Positions 14,285-21,002 of a stretch of 25,688 bases of DNA are shown one piece after another. Numbering within the stretch: the first letter of the stretch is position 1; the number at the start of each line of letters is the position of its first letter. The DNA comes from a virus. The DNA is taken from positions 1 through 25,688 of the IMG/VR virus record IMGVR_UViG_3300030380_000161. One strand, given 5' to 3'. The translations under genes and the position numbers were made by a program. Below the pieces are notes generated by a model. The model saw nothing but the letters and a program-made list of their open reading frames with translations, ran no database searches and had not been told where the DNA came from.

Positions 14285-14948
14285 TGTACAAGTTGTCAAA
14301 AATTTGGTTTACGTCAAGCGTGTAATCTAAATCGCTTTTCGAATAATGTATATGCGCAGAAGGCTTGAAATCGGGAGCCCCTTCTCCCGTTTCGAACCAT
14401 GCCGGGTGGGTGACCCGTACCCGGTTATTAGGCAAAGCAACGATGTTGCCCGTCCAAGAACCGGCGTCTAACAACTGCAAAACATGACTTTGCTTGTGCT
14501 GCGCAGGATCGTCCGCGATCTCGCTTTCAGTGTAGTCCACCGTAAACAAATACTTCGCGGGATACATTTCTCCGTCGATTTTAGCCAACCAAGGGCACGG
14601 CGTTGCTCTATCAAGCACATACACAGAGTGATTGTGCGAGCTACAATCCCAAGGTTGGGCCGCCCAAACCGGCATAGGTTCTGGCCACTCCTCCAACGGG
14701 ACGTCCCCTACCAAAGCTGTGATCGGCATGCGAGCCCACATCGCGCCCCCATGAACGGTGTCTTCTTCTTCGCCCTCTGCTTCGATCCCTGTAAAGATCA
14801 ACTGAAAGCTCAAGCACCTGCACGGCATGGTTGTCACAGCAATTGCCATAGCGTGCAAAAACTCGCCGTGATACTCCTCGTGATTCTTCGTGTATTCACG
14901 ACGCACCCAGCACTTAAAGTGCGGGATGTTGGATTGTAGGTATGGCAT
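14268..14948 (-). CDS. Conserved hypothetical protein of the connector region
   Basis: The 226-residue product starts MPYLQSNIPHFKCWVRREYT and appears to be a globular soluble protein rich in Trp, His and Cys. Visible segments include GGAMWARMPITALVGD (about 87-102), WAAQPWDCSSHNHSVYVLDR and CPWLAKIDGEMYPAKYLFTVDYTESEIADD, which is split here for length. No enzyme motif is certain; the clustered His and Cys could bind metal. I recall the family as widespread in marine phages without function. The ATG comes one base after the previous stop. The stop lies inside the next gene by 17 bases. Confidence 0.72.
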   Translation of the reverse strand: MPYLQSNIPHFKCWVRREYTKNHEEYHGEFLHAMAIAVTTMPCRCLSFQLIFTGIEAEGEEEDTVHGGAMWARMPITALVGDVPLEEWPEPMPVWAAQPWDCSSHNHSVYVLDRATPCPWLAKIDGEMYPAKYLFTVDYTESEIADDPAQHKQSHVLQLLDAGSWTGNIVALPNNRVRVTHPAWFETGEGAPDFKPSAHIHYSKSDLDYTLDVNQIFDNLYNDNEQ

Positions 14949-14949
14949 A

Positions 14950-15222
14950 TCAGATTTTGCCGCCTACCTTGTTACCTTTCTTTTTGACTTTGCCGCCATT
15001 TCGGTAACCTTTTGTAGCCATCTTGCCGCCGTTCTTCATGCCTTTTGGCTTCACGCCGCCGCCGTTCTTCATGCCGCCGGGCATCATTTCTTTCTTGCCG
15101 CCCATAGCGCCGCCTTTGGACTTCATCTTAGCCCCTTGCGCGCTGCCTTTGCTTTTCATTGCTTTCTTTTTCGGCGCAGCTTTCTTCTTGAAACCGCCCA
15201 TACCTAGATTTACTCGAGACAT
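14950..15222 (-). CDS. Lys/Gly/Met-rich low-complexity small protein, cassette A
   Basis: The 90-residue product has about 25 lysines and a single acidic residue. Repeats of the type GMKNGG, GYRNGG and KGG fill the C-terminal half, and AAPKKKAMKSKG the N-terminal half. It is almost certainly disordered and strongly cationic, like DNA-condensing or RNA-binding tails. It sits at the end of cassette A, with GTGAGG upstream of ATG 15222. Biased composition makes homology inference unsafe. The intact frame and tight spacing on both sides support a real gene. Confidence 0.7.
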   Translation of the reverse strand: MSRVNLGMGGFKKKAAPKKKAMKSKGSAQGAKMKSKGGAMGGKKEMMPGGMKNGGGVKPKGMKNGGKMATKGYRNGGKVKKKGNKVGGKI

Positions 15223-15229
15223 ATTAACC

Positions 15230-15556
15230 TCACAAATACTTCGTTTTCTTCCTGCGGTCGCTCATAACAGCGCCACAGCCCCTTGCAATCTCCGCTCTCA
15301 CAGCCCCACCTGCTTTCATCTTCGTGACTTTAGCTTTGGGTGTGTTTGCAACAACGGTTTTACCTTTCGACCCCTCTCGTTTTTTCTTACGCGCAGTAGC
15401 CGCACGCTCTGATTTACTCAAGGATCGGGCTTTCTTTTCTGGCAAACAACGATCTGGGTTCTTTTTGTTTTCAGAACTACCACACTCGCCGACGATTTCA
15501 CCTTCGGTATTGATGCGAACCCATTTCTGATCAAGCCATTTTTTAAGCTCGCCCAT
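15230..15556 (-). CDS. Small basic protein with RGCGAVMSDRRK tail, cassette A
   Basis: The 108-residue product begins MGELKKWLDQKWVRI and has two Cys in the first half (ECGSSENKKNPDRC), a Lys/Arg-rich middle (ERAATARKKKREGSKGK), an AGGAVRAEIA segment, and the tail RGCGAVMSDRRKKTKYL. Its full layout is repeated in the protein at 1618-1962, whose tail matches at 14 of 17 positions. I recall this type of C-terminal tail on assorted small marine-phage proteins, which suggests a targeting or interaction tag, but this is not established. ATG overlaps the previous stop (TAATG). Confidence 0.78.
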   Translation of the reverse strand: MGELKKWLDQKWVRINTEGEIVGECGSSENKKNPDRCLPEKKARSLSKSERAATARKKKREGSKGKTVVANTPKAKVTKMKAGGAVRAEIARGCGAVMSDRRKKTKYL

Positions 15557-15777
15557 TATCGGCCCTTTCTCTTCCCACCTTTTGCCTTTTTGGCATAGTT
15601 CGGGTCTTTACAATACTTACTAGCCGCTAAGTTTGCGTAAGCAGAGGGGTAGGTATCAAAGGTACGCTTGGCCCAAGCTTTGCCTTCGGGACAAATTTTG
15701 CTGCCTTTACTCTTCTTTGATGCCCCACCGCCTTTGGCATAGTACGTCAAACCTCTAGGCATAGCGCCTCGTGTCAT
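15556..15777 (-). CDS. Small basic YPSAYAN-motif protein, cassette A
   Basis: The start is taken as ATG 15777, which forms a TAATG overlap with the preceding stop. The alternative ATG 15783 adds two residues. The product is 73 residues, Lys/Gly-rich at both ends. Its core holds CPEGKAWAKR, then YPSAYAN, then ASKYC. The gene at 1959-2222 has the same arrangement (CARGKAAAKR, YPSAYAN, ASKIC), so the two are paralogues. Two conserved Cys flank the core and could bind metal or pair. No function is known to me. The stop overlaps the next start as TAATG. Confidence 0.78.
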   Translation of the reverse strand: MTRGAMPRGLTYYAKGGGASKKSKGSKICPEGKAWAKRTFDTYPSAYANLAASKYCKDPNYAKKAKGGKRKGR

Positions 15778-16061
15778 TACCATGCGTCACAACTCCAGTA
15801 TCGAGCCGTAAATTTATCCTTTGCCGTGTCACAATTGTGGCGGGCACGGAAGTTCTTACGGCGTCCGGGTTGGTTCTTCTTGATCGTCATGTCAGGGTCG
15901 CCGAATCGGACCATCTTTACTTGATCACCTTTTTTAGCCAAAACGACGGATTTTTTTGACTTACCTTGCGAACGCTTTGGCTGGTTGTATCCAGAAAACG
16001 TTTCGCCCCGGTATTGTATTCTCCCGGACGGTAGTCTTTTAACGTCCTTCGTCGTCGCCAT
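15777..16061 (-). CDS. Small basic Cys-containing protein (RRKxF...WxC type), cassette A
   Basis: The 94-residue product is strongly basic. It opens with RLPSGRIQYRGETFSGYNQPKR-like sequence (split here at residue 9-30) and carries KKSVVLAKKGDQVKMVRFGD in the middle. It ends in RRKNFRARHNC followed by TAKDKFTARYWSC and DAW. The Cys, Arg and Trp residues of the tail are the part I remember as conserved in marine phages. The gene at 1292-1618 has a related-looking tail (RRKSFCAR ... ARRRWKC). The start overlaps the previous stop as TAATG. Function is unknown; binding of nucleic acid or a virion partner is plausible from charge alone. Confidence 0.75.
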   Translation of the reverse strand: MATTKDVKRLPSGRIQYRGETFSGYNQPKRSQGKSKKSVVLAKKGDQVKMVRFGDPDMTIKKNQPGRRKNFRARHNCDTAKDKFTARYWSCDAW

Positions 16062-16465
16062 TAGTCGAAGCCTTTTCTCATATACAAGATCACGGTGTAC
16101 GTGTCGGCTGAACTGGCACCCACGGTAGTAAACTTAATGTCCCCAGTTTTGCCAGACCCGGCGTTATTGGTGAGGCCACCGAAGCTACTGTAGTCGTGAT
16201 CTCCGCTTTGGTTCTCACCAAGTTCGATGATAAAAGCGTCTGAGGTTGCATCAAATAACAACTGCACTTTCATGCCTATGCATTGCCACCAAATACGGTC
16301 GATAGTGACACTCGTGCAAGTGTCACCATCCGCGCTAGTTTGCAAAGCTGACACGTCCACTTTTGTGACCGCAGATTCACCTGTACCGTCTGAAATGTTG
16401 GTTAATTTCAAAACAGCAAATTTAGGACCATCGACCAAAGTTTGCGATGTTACTGCATCAGCCAT
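16061..16465 (-). CDS. Conserved beta-rich hypothetical structural protein
   Basis: The 134-residue protein has strands of Thr/Val/Ile-rich sequence, a central IDRIWWQCIGMKVQLLFD segment (about 55-72), and a C-terminus DTYTVILYMRKGFD, which suggests a jelly-roll or similar beta-sandwich. There is no signal peptide. AGGAG is eight bases before ATG 16465. Its stop overlaps the next start as TAATG. The position among virion genes suggests a minor head or vertex protein. This is inference; I have no experimentally characterised relative in mind. Confidence 0.68.
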   Translation of the reverse strand: MADAVTSQTLVDGPKFAVLKLTNISDGTGESAVTKVDVSALQTSADGDTCTSVTIDRIWWQCIGMKVQLLFDATSDAFIIELGENQSGDHDYSSFGGLTNNAGSGKTGDIKFTTVGASSADTYTVILYMRKGFD

Positions 16466-16477
16466 AACGAACTCCTA

Positions 16478-16984
16478 CTATTGATCGGCGAACGCCGGTG
16501 CAGTCGCGCCCGTAACAGTGCCGAAGATCTGATAATTGGTGGTGTTCAAACCAATAATTGTTACATCAAAGCCCGCAGGTACATTTAACTGGATGCTGCT
16601 ATTGGAGTTGCCATCAGAAAAAACCGCACTTACTTCGTTGTCGGTATCAAGGAAAGTAACGCCACCAATGTAAAAATTGGTGTTTCCGGGCGTAACGATT
16701 AGCGCATCAGTTGCGTCAGCGGCACCGCCTGCGTAAACAAACCTAAACACAGACCCAGCAATAGGCGCTGGCAAGGTGTAGGTGTTGTCTTGGCCGCCAT
16801 CTGGAACCAGCAGTATTCGTCCGCTGTGGGTAGCGTTAGTTAGGGTTACGTCGCCATCAGCTAGGCTAACGGGGCCGTCACCAATAGTTGCAACTTCAGT
16901 AATTGCGCCAGTGGTTGAGTTTTTGCTTACAGTCTTAAAGGTAGTTTCCGAACGCACCGCACCCGAAAAAGTGGTATTAGCCAT
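16478..16984 (-). CDS. Beta-rich probable virion protein
   Basis: From ATG 16984 the product is 168 residues (MANTTFSGAVRSE...). An upstream in-frame ATG at 16990 abuts the AGGAG with no spacing, whereas 16984 has six bases of spacing, so the latter is preferred. The sequence is Thr/Gly/Asn/Val-rich with short alternating strands (GRILLVPDGGQDNTYTLP, GYVFRF-like segment, GFDVTIIGLNTTNYQIFG). I recall similar proteins after the coat gene in marine phages and consider head decoration or fibre proteins likely, but cannot name a family. It is the first gene after the capsid terminator. Confidence 0.68.
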   Translation of the reverse strand: MANTTFSGAVRSETTFKTVSKNSTTGAITEVATIGDGPVSLADGDVTLTNATHSGRILLVPDGGQDNTYTLPAPIAGSVFRFVYAGGAADATDALIVTPGNTNFYIGGVTFLDTDNEVSAVFSDGNSNSSIQLNVPAGFDVTIIGLNTTNYQIFGTVTGATAPAFADQ

Positions 16985-17009
16985 TGTCATCTCCTGTCGT
17001 GGCTGGTGT

Positions 17010-17028
17010 CAGGCACGGGATGCGCCTG
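17010..17028 (-). promoter_or_regulatory. Possible leader hairpin before the 168-residue protein gene
   Basis: In the gap between the terminator and the next gene, the minus-strand RNA can form CAGGCGC-AUCCC-GUGCCUG, a 7-bp stem with one G-U pair, about 14 bases upstream of the ribosome-binding site (AGGAG at 16991-16995). It lacks a U tract, so it is not a terminator. It could be an RNA-processing or stability element for transcripts reading past the terminator, or chance. No convincing -35/-10 promoter was found in this gap. Confidence 0.25.
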
Positions 17029-17061
17029 TCAGGATAGGAGAAAGATAACTAAGAAACGGGC

Positions 17062-17089
17062 AAAAAGAAAGGGCGACATTGTCGCCCTT
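17062..17089 (-). terminator. Intrinsic terminator after the major capsid gene
   Basis: On the minus strand the transcript forms AAGGGCGAC-AAT-GTCGCCCTT, a 9-bp perfect stem with a 3-base loop, followed directly by a U-rich run (TTTCTTTTTG, sharing its first bases with the stem end). It begins about 20 bases after the capsid stop. Stem, loop and U tract fit a rho-independent terminator. Confidence 0.9.
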
Positions 17090-17109
17090 CCAAAGCAGGA
17101 AAGATCTGC

Positions 17110-18015
17110 TTATGCGCCGGGTGTTCCGAACACAGCACGCCAATCGCTGACGCCGAAAGAATATCTTTCGCGCGCCTTGAAACGCATGTTGCCTGTGTCG
17201 AAGTCGCCTTCCATCGCTGTCTTGATGGGGGTTCTTTGGAACAACTTGAAGCCGTTGGGAGCGTCTGTCTTAATGAAAAACGCGTCTGTATCCGTCAAGA
17301 AGTGGTTTACAACCGCCCCTTCTGGAAGCATACCCATAGACTTGTTGGCATTGATATCGTTATCTGCCGTTCCCGGTCGCAGATTTGAGTTCAGAACTCG
17401 TTCTGCGATGAATTGCAGTTCTTTCGGTATGATCAATTTCATACCACGAACAGCAATCTTCAGACCTCTTTCGTCGGTCAGACCAGCAATATCGATCAAC
17501 ATCTGCTCCAGCGAAGTCTCATTGAGATCTGCTGCAGTAGCGAGAAGGTTAGTCTGGTTACCAGAGATAGAGGGGTGAGCCGCCGAACACAGCGCCGCAC
17601 CGTCACCGATAGGTGATGCAGTGCTGAATGCTTGGTTCAAAACGGTAGCAGCACGGATCTGCTTGGTTTGAGACATTGAACGAGCCAGCGCACGCGTATA
17701 ACGCGCAGCCAGACGGTCGTACAAATTATCTTCTACCGCTTCCTCGGTGATCGAAAAAGCGAGCGCGATTGTCTCGTGCGTATAACGTGCAGTATATGTT
17801 TCCTGCGCGTCGTCGAACGAGATTGCGCTGCCTTCTGATTTAACAGGGGCAGTACCAAAACCAGAAAGCATGACTTCTTCTTCAAACGCGCGGTCTGAAG
17901 ATTCTTCGTCGAAGATTTCTGCGTGCTCTTGATCGTAACGATCATATTCCAGCCCGAACAAAGCATTAAGGCCGGGTTCAAGCTCTTTCGCTAATTGTGC
18001 GCGAGTAATAGGCAT
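17110..18015 (-). CDS. Major capsid protein (HK97-fold, gpT-like)
   Basis: The 301-residue length fits an unprocessed HK97-fold coat protein. Features I recognise from the Mu gpT-like/major head subunit group are the helical N-terminal region with an acidic stretch (27-47), YTHETIALAFSITEEAVEDN (78-97) probably in the E-loop to spine region, the AAHPS segment at 145-149, KLIIPKEL (193-200), NLRPGTADNDINANKSMGM (211-229) and the C-terminal TDAFFIKTDAPNGFKLFQR (243-261). AGGAG lies seven bases before ATG 18015. The gene is followed at once by the only strong terminator seen in the window, as expected for the most highly expressed structural gene. Confidence 0.88.
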   Translation of the reverse strand: MPITRAQLAKELEPGLNALFGLEYDRYDQEHAEIFDEESSDRAFEEEVMLSGFGTAPVKSEGSAISFDDAQETYTARYTHETIALAFSITEEAVEDNLYDRLAARYTRALARSMSQTKQIRAATVLNQAFSTASPIGDGAALCSAAHPSISGNQTNLLATAADLNETSLEQMLIDIAGLTDERGLKIAVRGMKLIIPKELQFIAERVLNSNLRPGTADNDINANKSMGMLPEGAVVNHFLTDTDAFFIKTDAPNGFKLFQRTPIKTAMEGDFDTGNMRFKARERYSFGVSDWRAVFGTPGA

Positions 18016-18030
18016 TGAAGTTCTCCTACC

Positions 18031-18681
18031 TTAGATGCCAGTTGTGGTGGCAGTGGTTTGTGAATCGAATCGAGCGTTAGTCGAATTGTAGTGTGCATTT
18101 ATGCGTACAATCAAACCAATACCTGCTGCAGTGAAGTCACTATTAGCATCGTCATCGACGAGGCCCATGATCTTCAACGGCAGAGTAGCAGTTGTAGCGA
18201 TAGATGAAACACTCAAAGCCGAGTTAGAACGACCCGTGTTAGTAGAGCCCGTACGAGCAGACGTACCAAGGCTTGCGTTTGCAAACACACCGGCCAGTGC
18301 AGTAGCACGATCGGTAAGTGAAGCGTCGCTTGCGACTTGGAAAGTTTGCATCGGATTATCTGCAACTAAAGCTTTGACAGGGAAATTAGTGTCAACACTT
18401 ACGTTGTTTGATCCGGGCCAATAGTTGCTAAATACAGTCTTCTTCGAAGTCGAGTCGACATATTCTACACCTACCAAAACACCCAGAGCAGCGGTTGTGC
18501 CGCCTGCAGTGTCTCCAGCTTGATCGATCACGCCCGCAGCAAGCGGGATCACGATGCTGTACTGGAAAATGGCATTGGTGTTGTCAGAAGCAATTTCGTA
18601 CTTCGTAACACCAGTAGAATTGACGGCACTACCTACGAGTCCGATTGGACGTAGACCGTACGCGGTTTCCTGATTTGCCAT
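18031..18681 (-). CDS. Probable head decoration or capsid-associated protein
   Basis: The 216-residue product begins MANQETAYGLRPIGLVG and is rich in Thr, Ser, Ala, Val and Asn with alternating hydrophobic residues, suggesting beta structure. There is no signal peptide, membrane segment or catalytic motif. It lies immediately before the major capsid gene with its own strong AGGAG seven bases before ATG 18681, consistent with a product made in large amounts. In many phages the decoration protein gene neighbours the coat gene, which is the basis for the call. It could equally be a second coat-like or head-completion protein. Confidence 0.65.
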   Translation of the reverse strand: MANQETAYGLRPIGLVGSAVNSTGVTKYEIASDNTNAIFQYSIVIPLAAGVIDQAGDTAGGTTAALGVLVGVEYVDSTSKKTVFSNYWPGSNNVSVDTNFPVKALVADNPMQTFQVASDASLTDRATALAGVFANASLGTSARTGSTNTGRSNSALSVSSIATTATLPLKIMGLVDDDANSDFTAAGIGLIVRINAHYNSTNARFDSQTTATTTGI

Positions 18682-18699
18682 AAAAAGTCTCCTAATACC

Positions 18700-19188
18700 T
18701 TACTGATTACGAGGACCACCAAAAGTAACACGCGATTGGCGTTCAGGTTTGCCAATGCGCATAGTTGAATGTGCATTCTCTCGTAGGACATCAGTTTCAA
18801 CGGCTTCGACTTGATCCGCATGCTTCCTGTTGAAGTAATCGGTTCGTTCCGACACCGTTTCTAACGGAATCCTAGCTAGAAGCAATCCGCCAACTCCAAA
18901 CACTCCTTCATACTTACCCGATTCAATAGCAGGTGCCTCAAAGTCCGGGTACTCATCGCGTCGGACTAACTCGTAGCCCTCTCGAAGACGTGCGCTGATG
19001 TTACTTGTGTCATCAAAGCCACGAGTTTCGGCACGTATCCAGCGATGTTTAAACCCTGCAGGCGCGGGTGGAGCATCTAAATTTGACTTAGGGGACCACG
19101 GCTTGCGTTGTGCAGTCGCAGCCCTCGATGATTTTGCGCGGGAAGTTTTCTTGATCGCTTCAATTTCTTTTTCGTTTGAATCTACCAT
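18700..19188 (-). CDS. Conserved hypothetical protein between scaffold and capsid genes
   Basis: The product is 162 residues. The N-terminal 40 residues are Lys/Ser/Ala-rich and probably disordered. The core reads GFKHRWIRAETRGFDDTSNI, then LREGYELVRRDEYPDF, then GLLLARIPLETVSERTDYF, and the C-terminus is basic (MRIGKPERQSRVTFGG). I recall similar proteins at this position in marine phages but with no assigned function. ATG at 19188 is preceded by GGAG at five bases, and two bases separate it from the scaffold stop. A minor head or assembly protein is a reasonable guess from position only. Confidence 0.75.
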   Translation of the reverse strand: MVDSNEKEIEAIKKTSRAKSSRAATAQRKPWSPKSNLDAPPAPAGFKHRWIRAETRGFDDTSNISARLREGYELVRRDEYPDFEAPAIESGKYEGVFGVGGLLLARIPLETVSERTDYFNRKHADQVEAVETDVLRENAHSTMRIGKPERQSRVTFGGPRNQ

Positions 19189-19190
19189 GT

Positions 19191-20102
19191 CTACTCCTTC
19201 ACGTACTTCGCATATTCTTCAAGCGGCACTCCCAATCGTTTGGCAATAGTTACTTGGCTAGGGGAGAGTCTAACCTTTTTGCCGCGCCCGCCTTTCGACG
19301 GACGAGATACCCCGGCTACAGTTTGTGTAGTCCGGCGTGTTTGCGAAACTTCTTCTTCACCGTCCGAAAACTTGTGAGGAAACGCCTTTCGCATCTCGGA
19401 ATCTAACGCATCATAGTATTCGTCGCTAGTGCCGTCCATGCCTTTCTCTTGGATCAACTCTTTGTGAATACCGAATGCGGCGAAAGTCATCGCAGAATCT
19501 TGGCCAAACCAAGAATTGTTTTCTGCCCAATCTTCCGCTCTGGGATCTGGTCTTTGCGTTTGAGGCGCAGGCTGGTAAACAGGCTGCTGCACCTCTTGTT
19601 GGAACTGTGCGGCCTGTACCTCTCGTTGAGCACGCGCTTGGGCGTGTCGATCTGCAGCCACCGCCAGTTGGGAAATCTTTTCTTGCGCGGCAAGTTGGCG
19701 ATCAGTGTCCCCGGTTTCGATAGCGGTTTTAAGTTCGTCTTTAGCCCGCTGTTGCTCCGACGAAACACGATTACCGTACTCGTCGATGTAGTTTTTATCG
19801 AGGTTATGCAGTCGCTGCTTTACGCTCTGGTTCTCTTGCTGGATTGCTTGGGCGTATTTAACCGCCTCTTCGCGCTCTCTTTCAGCCTCTCGGGCACGTT
19901 TTGTAAGCTGATTGATGCGTTTTTGCACCGATTTGCCATACTGCTCGTGCTCGTCTACCGATTCGGTTTCAGATTCAACCGCCTCTGGCGCTTCTGCAGC
20001 TTGTTTTGAATCGTCGTCTAATACAATCTCTTGCGCTTCTTCGTCGAACTCCAGATTAATCTGTCCGTCATCCGGCTCGTGCGCAGGGCTTGACTCTGCC
20101 AT
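19191..20102 (-). CDS. Probable capsid scaffolding protein
   Basis: This 303-residue hydrophilic protein has an acidic N-terminus (10-55, many D and E), a strong coiled coil at about 57-165 (KRINQLTKRAREAEREREEA), a Gln/Pro linker at 168-190, and a basic C-terminal region (about 265-285, SRPSKGGRGKKVR) followed by a short helix. Acidic head, long helix and basic coat-binding tail is the classic architecture of phage scaffolding proteins that guide procapsid assembly. The gene sits between portal and major capsid genes, where scaffolds usually are. ATG at 20102 has AGGAG seven bases upstream. Identity is inferred from architecture and position; no protease domain is visible. Confidence 0.78.
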   Translation of the reverse strand: MAESSPAHEPDDGQINLEFDEEAQEIVLDDDSKQAAEAPEAVESETESVDEHEQYGKSVQKRINQLTKRAREAEREREEAVKYAQAIQQENQSVKQRLHNLDKNYIDEYGNRVSSEQQRAKDELKTAIETGDTDRQLAAQEKISQLAVAADRHAQARAQREVQAAQFQQEVQQPVYQPAPQTQRPDPRAEDWAENNSWFGQDSAMTFAAFGIHKELIQEKGMDGTSDEYYDALDSEMRKAFPHKFSDGEEEVSQTRRTTQTVAGVSRPSKGGRGKKVRLSPSQVTIAKRLGVPLEEYAKYVKE

Positions 20103-20112
20103 TTTTTAACTC

Positions 20113-20559
20113 CTAACCGTGATAAATGTCTTTCGGGTCTAAAATCGTGCCCAACACCTCGTCATCGTTCAGCATGCGAACTTCGCTGCCAAAAGCAGCT
20201 TTTTTATCGCCGTTGAGACGGAAACGAGATCCAGCGTATCGGGCAAAAATCACCCAATCGCCTTCTTTGCACCATTCCCCTGTCGGGTAACGCTCTTTGT
20301 CTTTGTACGCGAGCGGCCCAGCTTTCAACACGTAACCGACCTGAGTCTGTATTACGTCTTCTTCTAGGGTTTTTGGAGCAAGCAAAATACCGCCATCACT
20401 CTTTTCGGGTGGGCGGAAAGGCATGATTAAAATACGCCAACCTGTTGGTTGTGGTAGGCGTTCGATAAGTTCTTTATCCATTAGGGACGGGTCTAAAACC
20501 CGTTTTTCTTCTGCGACGTAGCACTCAGACACATCTAGTGCTTCATTCGAATCAGGCAT
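20113..20559 (-). CDS. GroES-like co-chaperonin (T4 gp31 analogue)
   Basis: This 148-residue protein aligns with the Cpn10/GroES fold after an extra N-terminal extension of about 35 residues. The beta-barrel opening (GWRILIMPF, 40-48) is followed by a mobile-loop candidate at about 52-71 containing GGILL (56-60), matching the GGIVL contact with GroEL. KEGDWVIFARYAG (98-110) matches the GroES GDIVIF strand, and NDDEVLGTI (131-139) matches the last strand. Family knowledge: T4 gp31 and similar phage co-chaperonins replace GroES on host GroEL to fold capsid protein. Its place between portal and scaffold genes suggests this role here. The ATG at 20559 has AGGA upstream and overlaps the previous gene by eight bases. 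Confidence 0.85.
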   Translation of the reverse strand: MPDSNEALDVSECYVAEEKRVLDPSLMDKELIERLPQPTGWRILIMPFRPPEKSDGGILLAPKTLEEDVIQTQVGYVLKAGPLAYKDKERYPTGEWCKEGDWVIFARYAGSRFRLNGDKKAAFGSEVRMLNDDEVLGTILDPKDIYHG

Positions 20560-20749
20560 TTCTTTGTTCCTGTTTTTCTAGCATTTCAGAAAGTTCCACC
20601 AAAACGTAATCACACGCTCTGATTTCACCCATGCACTCTCTGTAATGTTCCATATCTTTAATCCCGCCTTCACACATGAGTTCTTGAATTTGGGCTTTGC
20701 GACCTTTTAATGTTTGTTGCACAAATTGCACAACATCTAGATCGTTCAA
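20552..20749 (-). CDS. Small conserved phage protein, TTG start
   Basis: This 65-residue, mostly helical protein has the motif VQFVQQTLKGRKAQIQELM followed by a Cys-containing helical second half. The start is TTG at 20749, preceded by AAGGA seven bases upstream; no in-frame ATG is near the N-terminus. The C-terminus overlaps the co-chaperonin start by eight bases. I associate similar short proteins with the portal-to-scaffold interval of marine phages, but have no function for them. About 50 bases separate it from the preceding gene, with two weak hairpins and no U tract. Confidence 0.65.
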   Translation of the reverse strand: MNDLDVVQFVQQTLKGRKAQIQELMCEGGIKDMEHYRECMGEIRACDYVLVELSEMLEKQEQRNA

Positions 20750-20798
20750 GGGCTTTCCTTGTCGTTTACTCTCCGAGTAAGTCCGATACTATCGCTTT

Positions 20799-21002
20799 TT
20801 ATGCGATTGTAAAGCGTCCACCACGAAGGGCAGCGCCCATCCCACGCTTTTTACCGCGTGTAATTTTGGCTGTCATAGTGTTAGGGGTAGCCTCTTCGGT
20901 AGCCACAGCGTATGGAATACTGCCTTGGCCTTCGATTTCTGCCTTCGCAACAGGCGTTGGCGGCTCTTTTGGCTTTACGCCATTGACTTTGACTGTTCTC
21001 AT
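20799..21002 (-). CDS. Small basic hypothetical protein
   Basis: This 67-residue protein starts at an ATG overlapping the portal stop (ATGA), which indicates coupled translation. It has a Pro/Glu-containing N-terminal half and a basic Gly-rich tail (TRGKKRGMGAALRGGRF). No family is recognised. The overlap with the portal gene and lack of any other gene on this segment support it as real. The GMGAALRGG tail is similar in flavour to tails of small structural proteins in marine phages, but function is unknown. Confidence 0.65.
   Translation of the reverse strand: MRTVKVNGVKPKEPPTPVAKAEIEGQGSIPYAVATEEATPNTMTAKITRGKKRGMGAALRGGRFTIA

Noticed and set aside
20752-20815. Two short hairpins between the 67- and 65-residue genes
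   Set aside because: Stems are only 5-6 bp and neither is followed by a U tract in the direction of transcription, so they were not called terminators.
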